Position numbers and translations under genes: made by a program
Shown here: piece by piece, positions 36,046 through 43,905 of the stretch
Layout: each line of letters starts with the position of its first letter
How positions within the stretch are numbered: position 1 is the stretch's first letter
Notes under the pieces: generated by a model
What the model saw: only the letters and a program-made list of their open reading frames with translations
What the model was told of the DNA's origin: nothing
Database searches by the model: none
Origin: Nocardia brasiliensis NBRC 14402
GTDB lineage: Bacteria > Actinomycetota > Actinomycetes > Mycobacteriales > Mycobacteriaceae
NCBI RefSeq assembly: GCF_000308475.2
Contig: NZ_BAFT02000110.1
Span: 186,001-250,000, forward strand
Length of the DNA stretch: 64,000 nucleotides
Reading direction: 5' to 3'

Positions 36046-36998
36046 AGCGCTACCGCCTTCTGCACGGTGGGATGCCCGGTGAGCGCGAAGAACACGTCAT
36101 CGAGGTCGGGGGTGTGGATGGCGAGACCGTCGATGGTGATCGCCTGGTCATCGAACCGATCGAGCAGCTGTTTGAGGGTGCCGACACTGCCGTCCGAGGG
36201 CACCAGCAGCTTCAGCTGGTCGACATCGATGTCGGCGTCCGGTACCGCCCGCGCGGCCGCGGCCAGTCCGGCCCGATCCGCGAAGGACAGTTGAATGTGC
36301 CCGCCGGGCGCGAGCTGTTTCAGGTCGGCCGCCGTGCCCTGCGCGACGATCTTTCCGTTGTGCAGCACCGCGATTCGGTCGGCGAGCTGATCGGCCTCCT
36401 CCAGATACTGGGTGGTGAGGAAGATCGTCACGCCATCGGTGACCAGATCGCGGATCACCTGCCACAACTCCCGGCGGCTGCGTGGATCCAGGCCGGTGGT
36501 CGGTTCGTCCAGGAAGATGATCCGGGGTTGGCCCATCAGGCTCATCGCCAGGTCGAGCCGGCGGCGCATCCCGCCGGAATAGGTCGCGACTCGCGCGGCG
36601 CCTGCCTCGGTGAGATCGAAACGGGCGAGCAGCCTGGTCGTCCGGCGGGCGGATTCCTGGCTGCTCAGATGAAGTAGACGGCCCATCAGGCGCAGGTTCT
36701 CCGCCCCGGTGAGCACCTCGTCCACGGCCGAGTACTGGCCGGTGACCCCGATGAGCTTGCGCACGCCGTCGGGCTCACGGGCCAGATCGAGACCGGCGAC
36801 GCGGATCTCGCCGCCATCGGCGCGGGCCAGCGTCGCGAGGATGCGGACCATGGTCGTCTTGCCCGCCCCGTTCGGGCCGAGCAGCGCGAAGACCGTGCCC
36901 GCCGCGACTTCGAGGTCGATACCGGCCAGCACCGTCCGGCTGCCGAAGGCTTTGGTCAACCCGCTGATGCTGACGGCGGGGATGGATGGAACTGTCAT
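36042..36998 (-). CDS. ABC transporter ATP-binding protein (DrrA-like)
   Basis: A 318-residue ATPase with Walker A GPNGAGKTT, Q-loop VTGQYSAVDE, signature YSGGMRRRLD, Walker B IIFLDEPTTGLD and H-loop FLTTQYLEEAD. The C-terminal extension of about 80 residues (ending near DDVFFALTGHP) is typical of DrrA. Co-transcribed with the permease by a 4-bp overlap; its promoter region carries a 41-bp dyad shared with the divergent TetR gene. Confidence 0.93.
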   Translation of the reverse strand: MTVPSIPAVSISGLTKAFGSRTVLAGIDLEVAAGTVFALLGPNGAGKTTMVRILATLARADGGEIRVAGLDLAREPDGVRKLIGVTGQYSAVDEVLTGAENLRLMGRLLHLSSQESARRTTRLLARFDLTEAGAARVATYSGGMRRRLDLAMSLMGQPRIIFLDEPTTGLDPRSRRELWQVIRDLVTDGVTIFLTTQYLEEADQLADRIAVLHNGKIVAQGTAADLKQLAPGGHIQLSFADRAGLAAAARAVPDADIDVDQLKLLVPSDGSVGTLKQLLDRFDDQAITIDGLAIHTPDLDDVFFALTGHPTVQKAVAL

Positions 36999-37015
36999 AG
37001 TGTTCCTCGGTTCGA

Positions 37016-37056
37016 AACTGTGTATGCGATAAACTTTGTTTAGATAGTACGCAGTT
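37016..37056. promoter_or_regulatory. 41-bp dyad operator between drrA-like and tetR genes
   Basis: The centre at 37036 is the perfect palindrome TAAAC-TTT-GTTTA (37030-37042); the arms continue outward to AACTG (37016) and CAGTT (37056) with partial pairing between. It lies in the 99-bp gap between the divergent exporter and TetR genes, the usual place for a TetR operator. Confidence 0.7.
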
Positions 37057-37097
37057 TTCGACGCGGGGCAAGAGTGCTGCAGAGAAAGAGGTCGACA

Positions 37098-37841
37098 GTG
37101 ACGGACACCCCGGACACGAGTGGCGCGGAGGTGCTGGCCAAATCGTTCGCCCTGCTGTGGGGAATGGACGAGCAGGGCACCCGCGGGCCGAAACGCGGGC
37201 TCAGCCTCGATCAGGTGATCGATGCGGCGATCGAGGTGGCCGATGCCGAAGGGGCGGGCGCGCTATCGATGGGCCGGGTCGCGAAGCATCTCGGTTTCAC
37301 CGCGATGTCGCTGTACCGCTATGTGGACAGCAAGGACACGCTGCTCGCGCTCGTCTCGGATCGGGTGCTCGGGCAGCCGCCGGAGCTGCCGGTCGGTGAG
37401 GGCTGGCGGGTCGGCATCGAGGCCTGGGCGTGGGCCGAGGTCGAGCAGATCCGGCGGCACCCGTGGTTCCTGAGTCTGCCGCTGGCGACGCCGCCGGTGG
37501 GGCCGTGCAATATGGCCTGGCTCGACGCGGGCCTGGCGACCTTCGCCGACAGCGCGGTGCCCGAGTCGACCAAACTGCAACTGGTCATGAATGTTTCGCT
37601 GTACGTGCTCGGGCGGCTGCGGGTGGCGCGCGAGATGGGCGGCGACGACGAAGACAACGACGAGTACCCGGCCATGCTCAGCCGGGTCCTCGACCCCCAA
37701 CGCTTCCCCGCCCTGACCCGCGCCCTCGCCGCCCAAGCCTTCGACGAGGTAGACGCCGACTGGGACGACGCCGACTTCGCCTTCGGCCTGGCCCGCCTCC
37801 TGGACGGCTACGAACAATTCATCCGCTCCGTCGAGGGGTAG
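37098..37841 (+). CDS. TetR-family regulator with TetR_C-type ligand domain
   Basis: A 247-residue protein with the helix-turn-helix LSMGRVAKHLGFTAMSLYRYVDSK and an all-helical C-terminal domain with HPWFLSLPLATPPVGP. The GTG at 37098 follows AGAGG; a GTG at 37074 is possible. Divergent from the DrrAB-like exporter, which it probably represses through the 41-bp dyad. Confidence 0.9.
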   Translation: MTDTPDTSGAEVLAKSFALLWGMDEQGTRGPKRGLSLDQVIDAAIEVADAEGAGALSMGRVAKHLGFTAMSLYRYVDSKDTLLALVSDRVLGQPPELPVGEGWRVGIEAWAWAEVEQIRRHPWFLSLPLATPPVGPCNMAWLDAGLATFADSAVPESTKLQLVMNVSLYVLGRLRVAREMGGDDEDNDEYPAMLSRVLDPQRFPALTRALAAQAFDEVDADWDDADFAFGLARLLDGYEQFIRSVEG

Positions 37842-37851
37842 GGCTCCTTCG

Positions 37852-37899
37852 TTGAACAAAGATAAAAAACCAGCTAAGGTCAATTTTAGCTTTGTTCAA
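37852..37899. promoter_or_regulatory. Long-arm inverted repeat upstream of the membrane protein gene
   Basis: TTGAACAAAG (37852-37861) and CTTTGTTCAA (37890-37899) are perfect 10-bp inverted copies separated by 28 AT-rich bases. A second smaller dyad, AGCTAA-N8-TTAGCT (37872-37891), lies between and overlaps the right arm. The block sits just upstream of the GTG at 37917 and its ribosome site GAGGAGG. It probably holds the promoter and operators, possibly for the TetR encoded at 38453-39139. Confidence 0.65.
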
Positions 37900-37916
37900 A
37901 TTGTTGAGGAGGCGGC

Positions 37917-38465
37917 GTGCCGTTCTGTGTGGTTCTTGCGATCCTGCTGCAGCTGCTGTTGGCGGGAATGTTCGTAGCGATGCTTGGCGCGTATCGATCC
38001 GCCGGTCCTCGCGCGCAGCGGGCTGCTGAGGAAGCGACAGCGCGGCAGGGTGTGGCTCCGCAGATGCTCGCCGAGCATGGGATTCGGCTGGAAGAAGGCC
38101 GAGGGGGCTTCGTGGTGGGGTATCTGATCGCCGCGGTACTGACAGCGCTGGCGATTCTGAATCTGACCGGTAACGAGCTCGGACGGCTGCTGTCCTGGAT
38201 CGTGGAGCCGCTGGTGTTTCTCGGCGTCGGCTATGTGACCACGATCCAGGTGTTCGCGGTGCCGATGACTGTGTCCGCGTTCGCCCGACTTGACGATCCA
38301 CGGGTGCAGGGCCTCGATATCCGGGCCGTGCTGCACGCCGCGGTCGGTGTGCTGCCGGTTTGGTACCGGCCTGCGACCGTGCTGCGGTGGTTGCTCGCGA
38401 CCGCAGGATCGGTGGCGGCGATCATCCTGCTGGCATTGCCCGCCGCGAGCAGTTACTTCTCCTGA
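37917..38465 (+). CDS. Small integral membrane protein
   Basis: A 182-residue protein with about four hydrophobic segments (the start VVLAILLQLLLAGMFVAMLG, VGYLIAAVLTALAILNL, WIVEPLVFLGVGYVTTIQVF, and near the C-terminus TAGSVAAIILLALP). GTG start after GAGGAGG. It overlaps the 3' end of the convergent TetR gene by 13 bp. No family recognised with confidence; pairing with a TetR suggests an inducible membrane stress or export function. Confidence 0.75.
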   Translation: MPFCVVLAILLQLLLAGMFVAMLGAYRSAGPRAQRAAEEATARQGVAPQMLAEHGIRLEEGRGGFVVGYLIAAVLTALAILNLTGNELGRLLSWIVEPLVFLGVGYVTTIQVFAVPMTVSAFARLDDPRVQGLDIRAVLHAAVGVLPVWYRPATVLRWLLATAGSVAAIILLALPAASSYFS

Positions 38466-39139
38466 CCCGACGCCAGCCGGGTTTGCAGGCCGTCGAGCAC
38501 CGTGTGCAGGCCGAACTCGAAACCTTCGTTGCCGGAAATGGTTTCGATCGATCCGGACGCCGACGAGTCCATGCGCGACCGCAGGCGGGGGAACTGCGCC
38601 GCGGATTCGGTGATGTAGGTGAGTATGTCGCGCAGGCGAGCGCCCTCGGCGTCCTCCTTTCGCAGCCGCGCCTGTGCCGCGCGTTCGGCAGCCGAGCCTT
38701 GCGCAGCGCCGATCACGAACATCAGAACGGTCGCCGCGGCGCGGTCCGTGTCTCGCCCGCGGAAACCCGCGCTTTCGAAGACGCCGAGGGCGCATTCGTC
38801 GAAGCGCACTTTGCCCGGCCCGTGGATCAGGTGGGTGCTCATGGCCGGCATCAGCCAGAAATGCCTATCGATCATCCCGAACACCTCCCGCGCCAACATA
38901 GTGGCGGCGGAGCGCCACTCGGTCGTATCCGGATCGGGCAGCTCGATTTCGTGCCACACGAGGTCCGCAGCGAGTGTGACCAGCTCGTCCTTGTTCTTGA
39001 CGTAGTAGTACATGGCTGTCGATGCGACACCCAATTGGGTGCCGAGGCGTCGTATGTTCAATCCGGCGACGCCCTCGGCGTCCAATACCTCCACCGCCGC
39101 GCGCAGGATCTGTTCTCTGGTCAAGGTCTCTCGCGGCAC
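38453..39139 (-). CDS. TetR/AcrR-family regulator
   Basis: A 228-residue protein. The helix-turn-helix LNIRRLGTQLGVASTAMYYYVKNKDEL and the following helices fit TetR members with the tetracycline-repressor-type C-terminal domain (FDECALGVFESAGF, FEFGLHTVLDGL). GTG start at 39139; no strong ribosome site, so the start is not certain. Convergent with the small membrane protein gene, which overlaps its end. Confidence 0.87.
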   Translation of the reverse strand: MPRETLTREQILRAAVEVLDAEGVAGLNIRRLGTQLGVASTAMYYYVKNKDELVTLAADLVWHEIELPDPDTTEWRSAATMLAREVFGMIDRHFWLMPAMSTHLIHGPGKVRFDECALGVFESAGFRGRDTDRAAATVLMFVIGAAQGSAAERAAQARLRKEDAEGARLRDILTYITESAAQFPRLRSRMDSSASGSIETISGNEGFEFGLHTVLDGLQTRLASGQEK

Positions 39140-39375
39140 ACCGCAACCGTACCCACACGCGGCGCCGGTTCCAGGCGCCGAGCCACGGTTACGTCTGGCT
39201 ACCTCGTCTTGCCGTACTGATCGACGAGATAGCGATACGACTCGGCGTGCCTGGCGTAGTCGAAAATCGGCCGCAGGCCAACCGATACCGACCGATCGGC
39301 CGCCGTCGAATATCCGTCCGGCTTCCCCACCCCCACGGCAACCTGCCAAAGAGAGCGATCGGTCATCGCGGTAGG

Positions 39376-39849
39376 TCAGACCGAAAGGTCGCGGCGGAGT
39401 TTGGCTACGTGGCCGGTGGCGCGGACGTTGTATTGGGCCACCTCGATTTTGCCGTTCTCGCCGACGAGGAAGGTGGAGCGGATTACGCCGGTGACGGTTT
39501 TGCCGTACATGGTTTTTTCGCCGAAGGCGCCCCAGGCGGTGAGCACGGACTTGTCCGGGTCGGACAGCAGGGGGAAGGTGAGTTGTTCGGCGTCGCGGAA
39601 CTTGGCCAGCTTCGCGGGCTTGTCCGGCGAGATGCCGAGCACGGTGATGCCCGCGCCGTCGAGTTCGGCGAGGTTGTCGCGGAAGTCGCAGGCCTGCTTG
39701 GTGCAGCCGGGGGTGCTCGCGGCCGGGTAGAAGTACACGATCACCTTGCGGCCGCGGTAGTCGGCGAGCGACACGTCCTTGCCGTCGGCGTCGGGCAGCG
39801 TGAAATCGGGGGCGGCATCGCCGGGGGAGAGTCGTTGGTTGTCGGTCAC
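39376..39849 (-). CDS. bcp: Thioredoxin-dependent peroxiredoxin (bacterioferritin comigratory protein)
   Basis: Reduces hydrogen peroxide and lipid or thiol peroxides in the cytosol. 157 residues; the motif STPGCTKQACDFRD contains the peroxidatic Cys and, five residues on, the resolving Cys of atypical 2-Cys Bcp proteins. PDFTLPDADGK at the start and YGKTVTGVIRSTFLV near the end are also typical. The GTG at 39849 is preceded by GCAGGA; longer frames upstream are not protein-like. In mycobacteria bcp sits close to fas-acpS, as here. Confidence 0.95.
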   Translation of the reverse strand: MTDNQRLSPGDAAPDFTLPDADGKDVSLADYRGRKVIVYFYPAASTPGCTKQACDFRDNLAELDGAGITVLGISPDKPAKLAKFRDAEQLTFPLLSDPDKSVLTAWGAFGEKTMYGKTVTGVIRSTFLVGENGKIEVAQYNVRATGHVAKLRRDLSV

Positions 39850-40092
39850 GTCCTGCACGGTAATCGAAGGCTCGGACAGTCCGGGGACAGACAGAACGAC
39901 ACTGGCGATTACGACAGGCCCGCGCCCGCAGACCTGCGCGACACTTGTCGGGACCGACAGGGCACCGCGCGCTCGAGGGAACTGCGGGCGGACCGATAGA
40001 CTCGTCCGGGAGCTGAGGGTGACCCGCGACGGCCGAACACGCACCGCGATTCGAGCCCCGGCGCGCGCATATCAAATACAGGAGGCCGGAAC

Positions 40093-40314
40093 GTGGCAAA
40101 GGACACCGAGCGGATCGAGCAGGAGATCGAGGCTGCGCGCACACGGTTGGCGAGCACGCTCGACGAGCTCGCGGTGCGTGCCGATCCGCAGCGGATCGCC
40201 AGCGACAGCAAGCAGATCGTGTTGCGAAAGCTGAACGAGCCCAAGGTGAAGTACAGCCTGCTCGGCGCGGCGGCACTGGTCGTCGGGCTGGTGCTGCTCA
40301 AGATCTTCCGCTGA
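40093..40314 (+). CDS. DUF3618 family small membrane protein
   Basis: 73 residues: a helical amphipathic N-terminal part (ERIEQEIEAARTRLASTLDEL) and one C-terminal membrane helix (LLGAAALVVGLVLLKIF). This layout is that of DUF3618 proteins, found beside bcp in mycobacteria. GTG start with AGGAGG 8 bp upstream. Divergent from bcp. Function unknown. Confidence 0.9.
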   Translation: MAKDTERIEQEIEAARTRLASTLDELAVRADPQRIASDSKQIVLRKLNEPKVKYSLLGAAALVVGLVLLKIFR

Positions 40315-40335
40315 TTCGTCGAGCCCCGAACAGCA

Positions 40336-40373
40336 GAACACCCGGTGTGTACGTCACACCGGGTGTTCGTTTT
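40336..40373. terminator. Rho-independent terminator after the DUF3618 gene
   Basis: GAACACCCGGTGTG (40336-40349) pairs perfectly with CACACCGGGTGTTC (40355-40368), followed by GTTTTT. It ends transcription of the DUF3618 gene and may also serve the excalibur-domain gene converging from the right. Confidence 0.9.
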
Positions 40374-40382
40374 TCACGGGTA

Positions 40383-40679
40383 TCAGACCGTGGGGCAGGC
40401 GAACCCGTCACCATCTGGATCCAGGTGCGGGCCGTAGCCCGGCTCGCCGCGAAAGAGCGGCGCCCGGCCGGCGGCCTTGGCGTCTTCGCAGTTGGCGAAA
40501 GCGCCACCCGCGGAACCGGTCTGCGTCAGACCGGCCGAACCGGTCGCGGCCGATCCGGTGTCGACGGCGGACGATCCGGTTCCGGAGGAACCCGAGGGAG
40601 GCTGCGCCCCTGCGGTCGGCGCCGCAAGTAGGGTCAGTCCCGCGACGGCAGCGCTGAAGGTAAGCCGGCGAACGTTCAT
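40383..40679 (-). CDS. Secreted excalibur calcium-binding domain protein
   Basis: 98 residues. A signal peptide (LTFSAAVAGLTLLAAPTAGA) is followed by a Ser/Gly/Thr-rich linker and a C-terminal excalibur domain: FANCEDAKAAG, then the calcium loop DPDGDGFAC. The two Cys probably form a disulfide. The ATG at 40679 follows AGAGGA. Extracytoplasmic; function in actinobacteria unclear. Confidence 0.9.
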   Translation of the reverse strand: MNVRRLTFSAAVAGLTLLAAPTAGAQPPSGSSGTGSSAVDTGSAATGSAGLTQTGSAGGAFANCEDAKAAGRAPLFRGEPGYGPHLDPDGDGFACPTV

Positions 40680-40812
40680 GTATTCCTCTAAATAGTTGCT
40701 GCGATGGATAGGCGTCCGACCGGACGCCGCATCCACTGTTGTGACGGCTCGCCCTCTTGTCAACCGCGTCGCCCGAGAACTAGGGCATTAGGGGATCGGT
40801 CCGCAGCTGTGC

Positions 40813-41790
40813 TCATTCGCCGAGCCGACGGCCCGCCAGATGCTCTGCCGGGATGTTTCCCATGCGTCCGGCCTGGTAGTCGTCCATTGCCTGGATGATT
40901 TCGGCGCGGGTGTTCATCACGAACGGCCCGTATTGCACGACCGGTTCCCGGATCGGCTGGCCACCGAGCAGCAACACTTCCAACTCGCCGCTCCGATTGT
41001 GTTGCGCCGCATCGGCACTCACGGTGAGGGCGTCGCCCTGACCGAAGACGGCCAGTTGACCCTCGCGCACCGGCCTGCGTTCCGCACCGACGGTGCCGCT
41101 GCCGGACAGGATGTAGGCCATCGCCGTGAAGTGCTGCGGCCAAGGCGTTTCCAGCTGTCCGTCGGGGCTGATCGAGGCATGTGCGTACGCGATCGGGGTG
41201 TAGGTGGAGCCGGGGCCCTCGAAACCGCCGACCGAGCCCGCGATGAGCCGGACCAGCGCGCCGCCGTCGTGTGAGGTGACCAGCGTCAGTTCGCTGCCGC
41301 GCAGATCCTGATAGCGCGGCGCGGCGAATTTGAGTGCGCGCGGCAGGTTCACCCACAGTTGGATGCCGTGGAACCAGCCGCCCGCGACGACCAGTTCTTC
41401 GGCGGGCAACTCGTCGTGCAGGATGCCGGAGCCTGCCGTCATCCACTGGGTGTCGCCCTCGCCGATCACACCGCCGCCGCCGTTGGAGTCGTGGTGCACC
41501 ATGGTGCCGTCCATCACGTAGGTGACGGTCTCGAAGCCGCGGTGCGGATGCCACGGTGCGCCTTTGGCTTCGTGCGGTTCGTAGGCGACCGGACCCATCT
41601 GGTCGAGCAGGATGAACGGATCGGCGGTGCGCAGGTCCATGCTCGGGAAGGGCCTGCGTACCTCGAAGCCGGCGCCTTCGCGCTGCTTGGGGGCGCTGAC
41701 CACGCTGCGCACGGCACGGTGGCGCATGGTCTCGGCGGGGCGGGGCAGGCGCGGCAGCACCATGATGTCGGGGACGGTGATGGCGGGCAT
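40813..41790 (-). CDS. Pirin family protein
   Basis: A 325-residue bicupin. The N-terminal cupin has the metal ligands HPHRGFETVTY and later HDELPAEE; the C-terminal pirin domain follows. Some pirins have quercetin 2,3-dioxygenase activity. The ATG follows AGGAGG at 6 bp. Divergent from a MarR gene 59 bp away with a shared dyad, so it is probably a MarR target. Confidence 0.92.
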   Translation of the reverse strand: MPAITVPDIMVLPRLPRPAETMRHRAVRSVVSAPKQREGAGFEVRRPFPSMDLRTADPFILLDQMGPVAYEPHEAKGAPWHPHRGFETVTYVMDGTMVHHDSNGGGGVIGEGDTQWMTAGSGILHDELPAEELVVAGGWFHGIQLWVNLPRALKFAAPRYQDLRGSELTLVTSHDGGALVRLIAGSVGGFEGPGSTYTPIAYAHASISPDGQLETPWPQHFTAMAYILSGSGTVGAERRPVREGQLAVFGQGDALTVSADAAQHNRSGELEVLLLGGQPIREPVVQYGPFVMNTRAEIIQAMDDYQAGRMGNIPAEHLAGRRLGE

Positions 41791-41808
41791 CGTGACCTCC
41801 TGAGCAAG

Positions 41809-41828
41809 TTGGTGTCCATGTCAACCAA
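41809..41828. promoter_or_regulatory. Dyad between pirin and marR genes
   Basis: TTGGT-N10-ACCAA lies centrally in the 59-bp divergent promoter. TAGACT (41836-41841) is a candidate -10 box for marR, about 9 bp before the ATG at 41850, so that mRNA may be leaderless. Confidence 0.5.
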
Positions 41829-41849
41829 ATGGGTCTAGACTTCATTCCC

Positions 41850-42320
41850 ATGGAGTGGCTCAGTGATGAGGAGCAGGTGACGTGGACGGCGTACGTCCGC
41901 ATGCGGCAGCGGTTGGACGCGGCATTGGCCGCCGGCCTGGCCAAGGACGGCGTGTCCGCGGCGGACTACGAGCTGATGGTCGCACTGTCGGCCGCGCCGG
42001 GTGACTGCTTACGGGCCAAGGATCTCGCGGCCGAGGTCTGTTGGGAGAAGAGCAGGCTGTCCAAGCATCTGGCGCGGATGGACGCGCGCGGACTCGTCGA
42101 TCGGCAGCCGGTCGCAGAGGACGCCCGCGGCGTACTCGTCCAGCTGACCCCGGCGGGCCGCCGTCTGCTCGAACGCGCGGCCCCCAATCACGTCCGGTTG
42201 GTTCGCGAGATATTCATCGATTGCGTGGATCCCGCTGAGGCCGAAGCGATTCAAGCGCTCGCGGACAAGGTCGTCACCGCGGTCGAGGAATCCTCGGTCG
42301 GTACCCGTCAGGCGTCCTAG
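41850..42320 (+). CDS. MarR-family transcriptional regulator
   Basis: A 156-residue winged-helix regulator. DNA-binding core LRAKDLAAEVCWEKSRLSKHL, wing with AEDARGVLVQLTPAG. Start ATG 41850, with ATG 41829 in frame as alternative. Divergent from pirin and probably its repressor. The 3' end overlaps the convergent DUF1992 gene by 4 bp. Confidence 0.88.
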   Translation: MEWLSDEEQVTWTAYVRMRQRLDAALAAGLAKDGVSAADYELMVALSAAPGDCLRAKDLAAEVCWEKSRLSKHLARMDARGLVDRQPVAEDARGVLVQLTPAGRRLLERAAPNHVRLVREIFIDCVDPAEAEAIQALADKVVTAVEESSVGTRQAS

Positions 42321-42796
42321 CGGCCGAAGAGCCGACGCCACCAGCTGACGCCGTGCGGTGCGGGCGGCGACACCGGGGCGGGTGCCGGACGCTGCGGCTT
42401 GCGCCGTCCGGCGCGCCACTGCTCGACGATCTCCTCGGTGTCCACCGGCGCGACCTGCACGTACGGGCCGTGCGGCAGGCGCAGCCAGTCGACGACCCGC
42501 TTGTTGAGCTCGCGCACGGTCTCCCGGACGGCGCGCTCGGACTGCAGTTCGCGCACGGTCTCGGGCAGCCGTTCGATATCGCGGCGCAGCAGGATCGAAG
42601 GCGGCAGCAGCGCGTCGCCGCTCACGCCCTCCTTGCGGAGATAGCCCTTCAGCCACCAGTTCTCGTCGTCGCTACCGCGCGGGATCGGCTTGCCCGCGCC
42701 GGGCAGGTTCTGGAATTCACCGCGCTCGGTCGCCTCGCGGATCTGCTTGTCGATCCACGATTCGAAATCGAGGCTCACGGGCTTGCGCTCGGTCAT
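42317..42796 (-). CDS. DUF1992 domain protein (DnaJC28-like)
   Basis: A 159-residue protein with the DUF1992 core FESWIDKQIREATERGEFQNL, then PGAGKPIP and a helical segment with LLRRDIERLPETVREL. The C-terminus is Pro-rich and ends WWRRLFGR. No J domain is present despite the family name. The ATG at 42796 follows GGAG at 7 bp. Function unknown. Confidence 0.9.
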   Translation of the reverse strand: MTERKPVSLDFESWIDKQIREATERGEFQNLPGAGKPIPRGSDDENWWLKGYLRKEGVSGDALLPPSILLRRDIERLPETVRELQSERAVRETVRELNKRVVDWLRLPHGPYVQVAPVDTEEIVEQWRAGRRKPQRPAPAPVSPPAPHGVSWWRRLFGR

Positions 42797-42896
42797 AGCG
42801 GTCTCCATCACGTCATCGTCGACGGCGGGTCTATGGCACCAGCGTACCGAATCGCCCGTCAGCGCTGCTGAAAACGCTGCTGTGCAAGGTCTTTCG

Positions 42897-43211
42897 CTAC
42901 GACCACGGCGTGATGGGCGGCTTCACCCAGAGCAGTTTCTCGTCGGTGTTCGTGCGTTGCGCGGCGGGATGGTCCGGATTCCGCGCGGCCCACTCGTCCT
43001 TGTCCGTCAGCAGTGCCGCGACGGTGCCCCAGGTCTCCTCGGTGCTCGGCGGGTTGGTCTCGGCGGCCCTGGCGAGCTTGCGTCGCGTTGCGGCCGGCAT
43101 CGCGAGGAGTTCCGGTCCGGTGATGCCCCGCTGCCAGATATAGCCCGCGAGGCGTTTGGCTTTTTCGGCGCGGCTCTTGGCGGCCGCGTCGCTGTGCGCG
43201 TAATCGGTCAT
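42897..43211 (-). CDS. Hypothetical protein
   Basis: A 104-residue protein, Lys- and Ala-rich at the N-terminus (AAAKSRAEKAKRLAGYIWQR), with GITGPELLAMPAATRRKLARAA in the middle and a Trp-containing C-terminal half. It looks like a helical nucleic-acid-binding protein but has no known motif. Composition and codon use fit the neighbours. No signal peptide. Confidence 0.65.
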   Translation of the reverse strand: MTDYAHSDAAAKSRAEKAKRLAGYIWQRGITGPELLAMPAATRRKLARAAETNPPSTEETWGTVAALLTDKDEWAARNPDHPAAQRTNTDEKLLWVKPPITPWS

Positions 43212-43317
43212 CGCGGAAGTCCAAAGGGTCGGGTGATGAACGACCCTAGTCGCAGGGCGGCGCGGACGCGACGACGCCTCCCCGGCAGCGGCGCGGGAAG
43301 GCGTCGGTCTGCGTGAC

Positions 43318-43905
43318 TCAGTACGCGCCGTGCACGTTGTCCATCGAGCCGTAGGTGCGCGCCGCGTAGTTGCAGGCGGCGGCGATGTTGGCGACCGGGT
43401 CGTAGATGTCCCAGGACGTGCCTTCGACGTGGTACGCACGGAAGGTCGGATCGATCACCTGGAGCAGGCCCTTGGACGGGATGCCCGCGGCGGCGTTGGA
43501 GTCCCACAGATTGATCGCCTGCGGGTTTCCGGTGGACTCGCGCATGACGTTGCGGAGGATGCCGTCGTAGCTGCCCGGGATGTTGTTGGCCGCCATGATG
43601 TCGAGCGCCTGGCGGATCCAGCCGTCCAGGTTGTCCGGGTAGGTGGGCGCGGGCATCGGCGCCGGAATCGGCTCGGGCTCGGGTGCGGGGAGCGGGGCGG
43701 GCATGGGCGCCGGGAGGGCCGCGGCGACAGGCTGGGCGGCCAGGTGCCGGTCGGCGACCAGCGCGATGCGAGACGGGACGCTGTCGTCGGCCACCGAGAC
43801 GGCGGAGGAGGCGGCCACGGCGACGATGCCGGCTGCGGCGATCGCGATGGTGCAACCTTCGCGGAGCGACGAGCGGCGGAGCGGGAGAAGGCGTCTGTCA
43901 GGCAT
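43318..43905 (-). CDS. Secreted lysozyme-like transglycosylase (SLT domain)
   Basis: Peptidoglycan-cleaving enzyme of 195 residues. N-terminal signal sequence (IAIAAAGIVAVAASSAVSVA), a Pro/Ala-rich linker (about 65-90), then a lysozyme-fold domain: IMAANNIPGSYDGIL, the likely catalytic Glu in VMRESTGNPQAIN, GIPSKGLLQVIDPTF and AACNYAARTYGS. The same arrangement occurs in actinobacterial resuscitation-related lysozyme-like proteins. Start ATG 43905, AAAGGA about 11 bp upstream. Confidence 0.88.
   Translation of the reverse strand: MPDRRLLPLRRSSLREGCTIAIAAAGIVAVAASSAVSVADDSVPSRIALVADRHLAAQPVAAALPAPMPAPLPAPEPEPIPAPMPAPTYPDNLDGWIRQALDIMAANNIPGSYDGILRNVMRESTGNPQAINLWDSNAAAGIPSKGLLQVIDPTFRAYHVEGTSWDIYDPVANIAAACNYAARTYGSMDNVHGAY

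Noticed and set aside
39199..39345. Minus-strand segment ending in residues like RPIFDYARHAESYRYLVDQY, resembling the C-terminus of FGGY sugar kinases
   Set aside because: Too short (fewer than 50 codons), no start site, and the resemblance rests on one segment; not strong enough for a pseudogene call.
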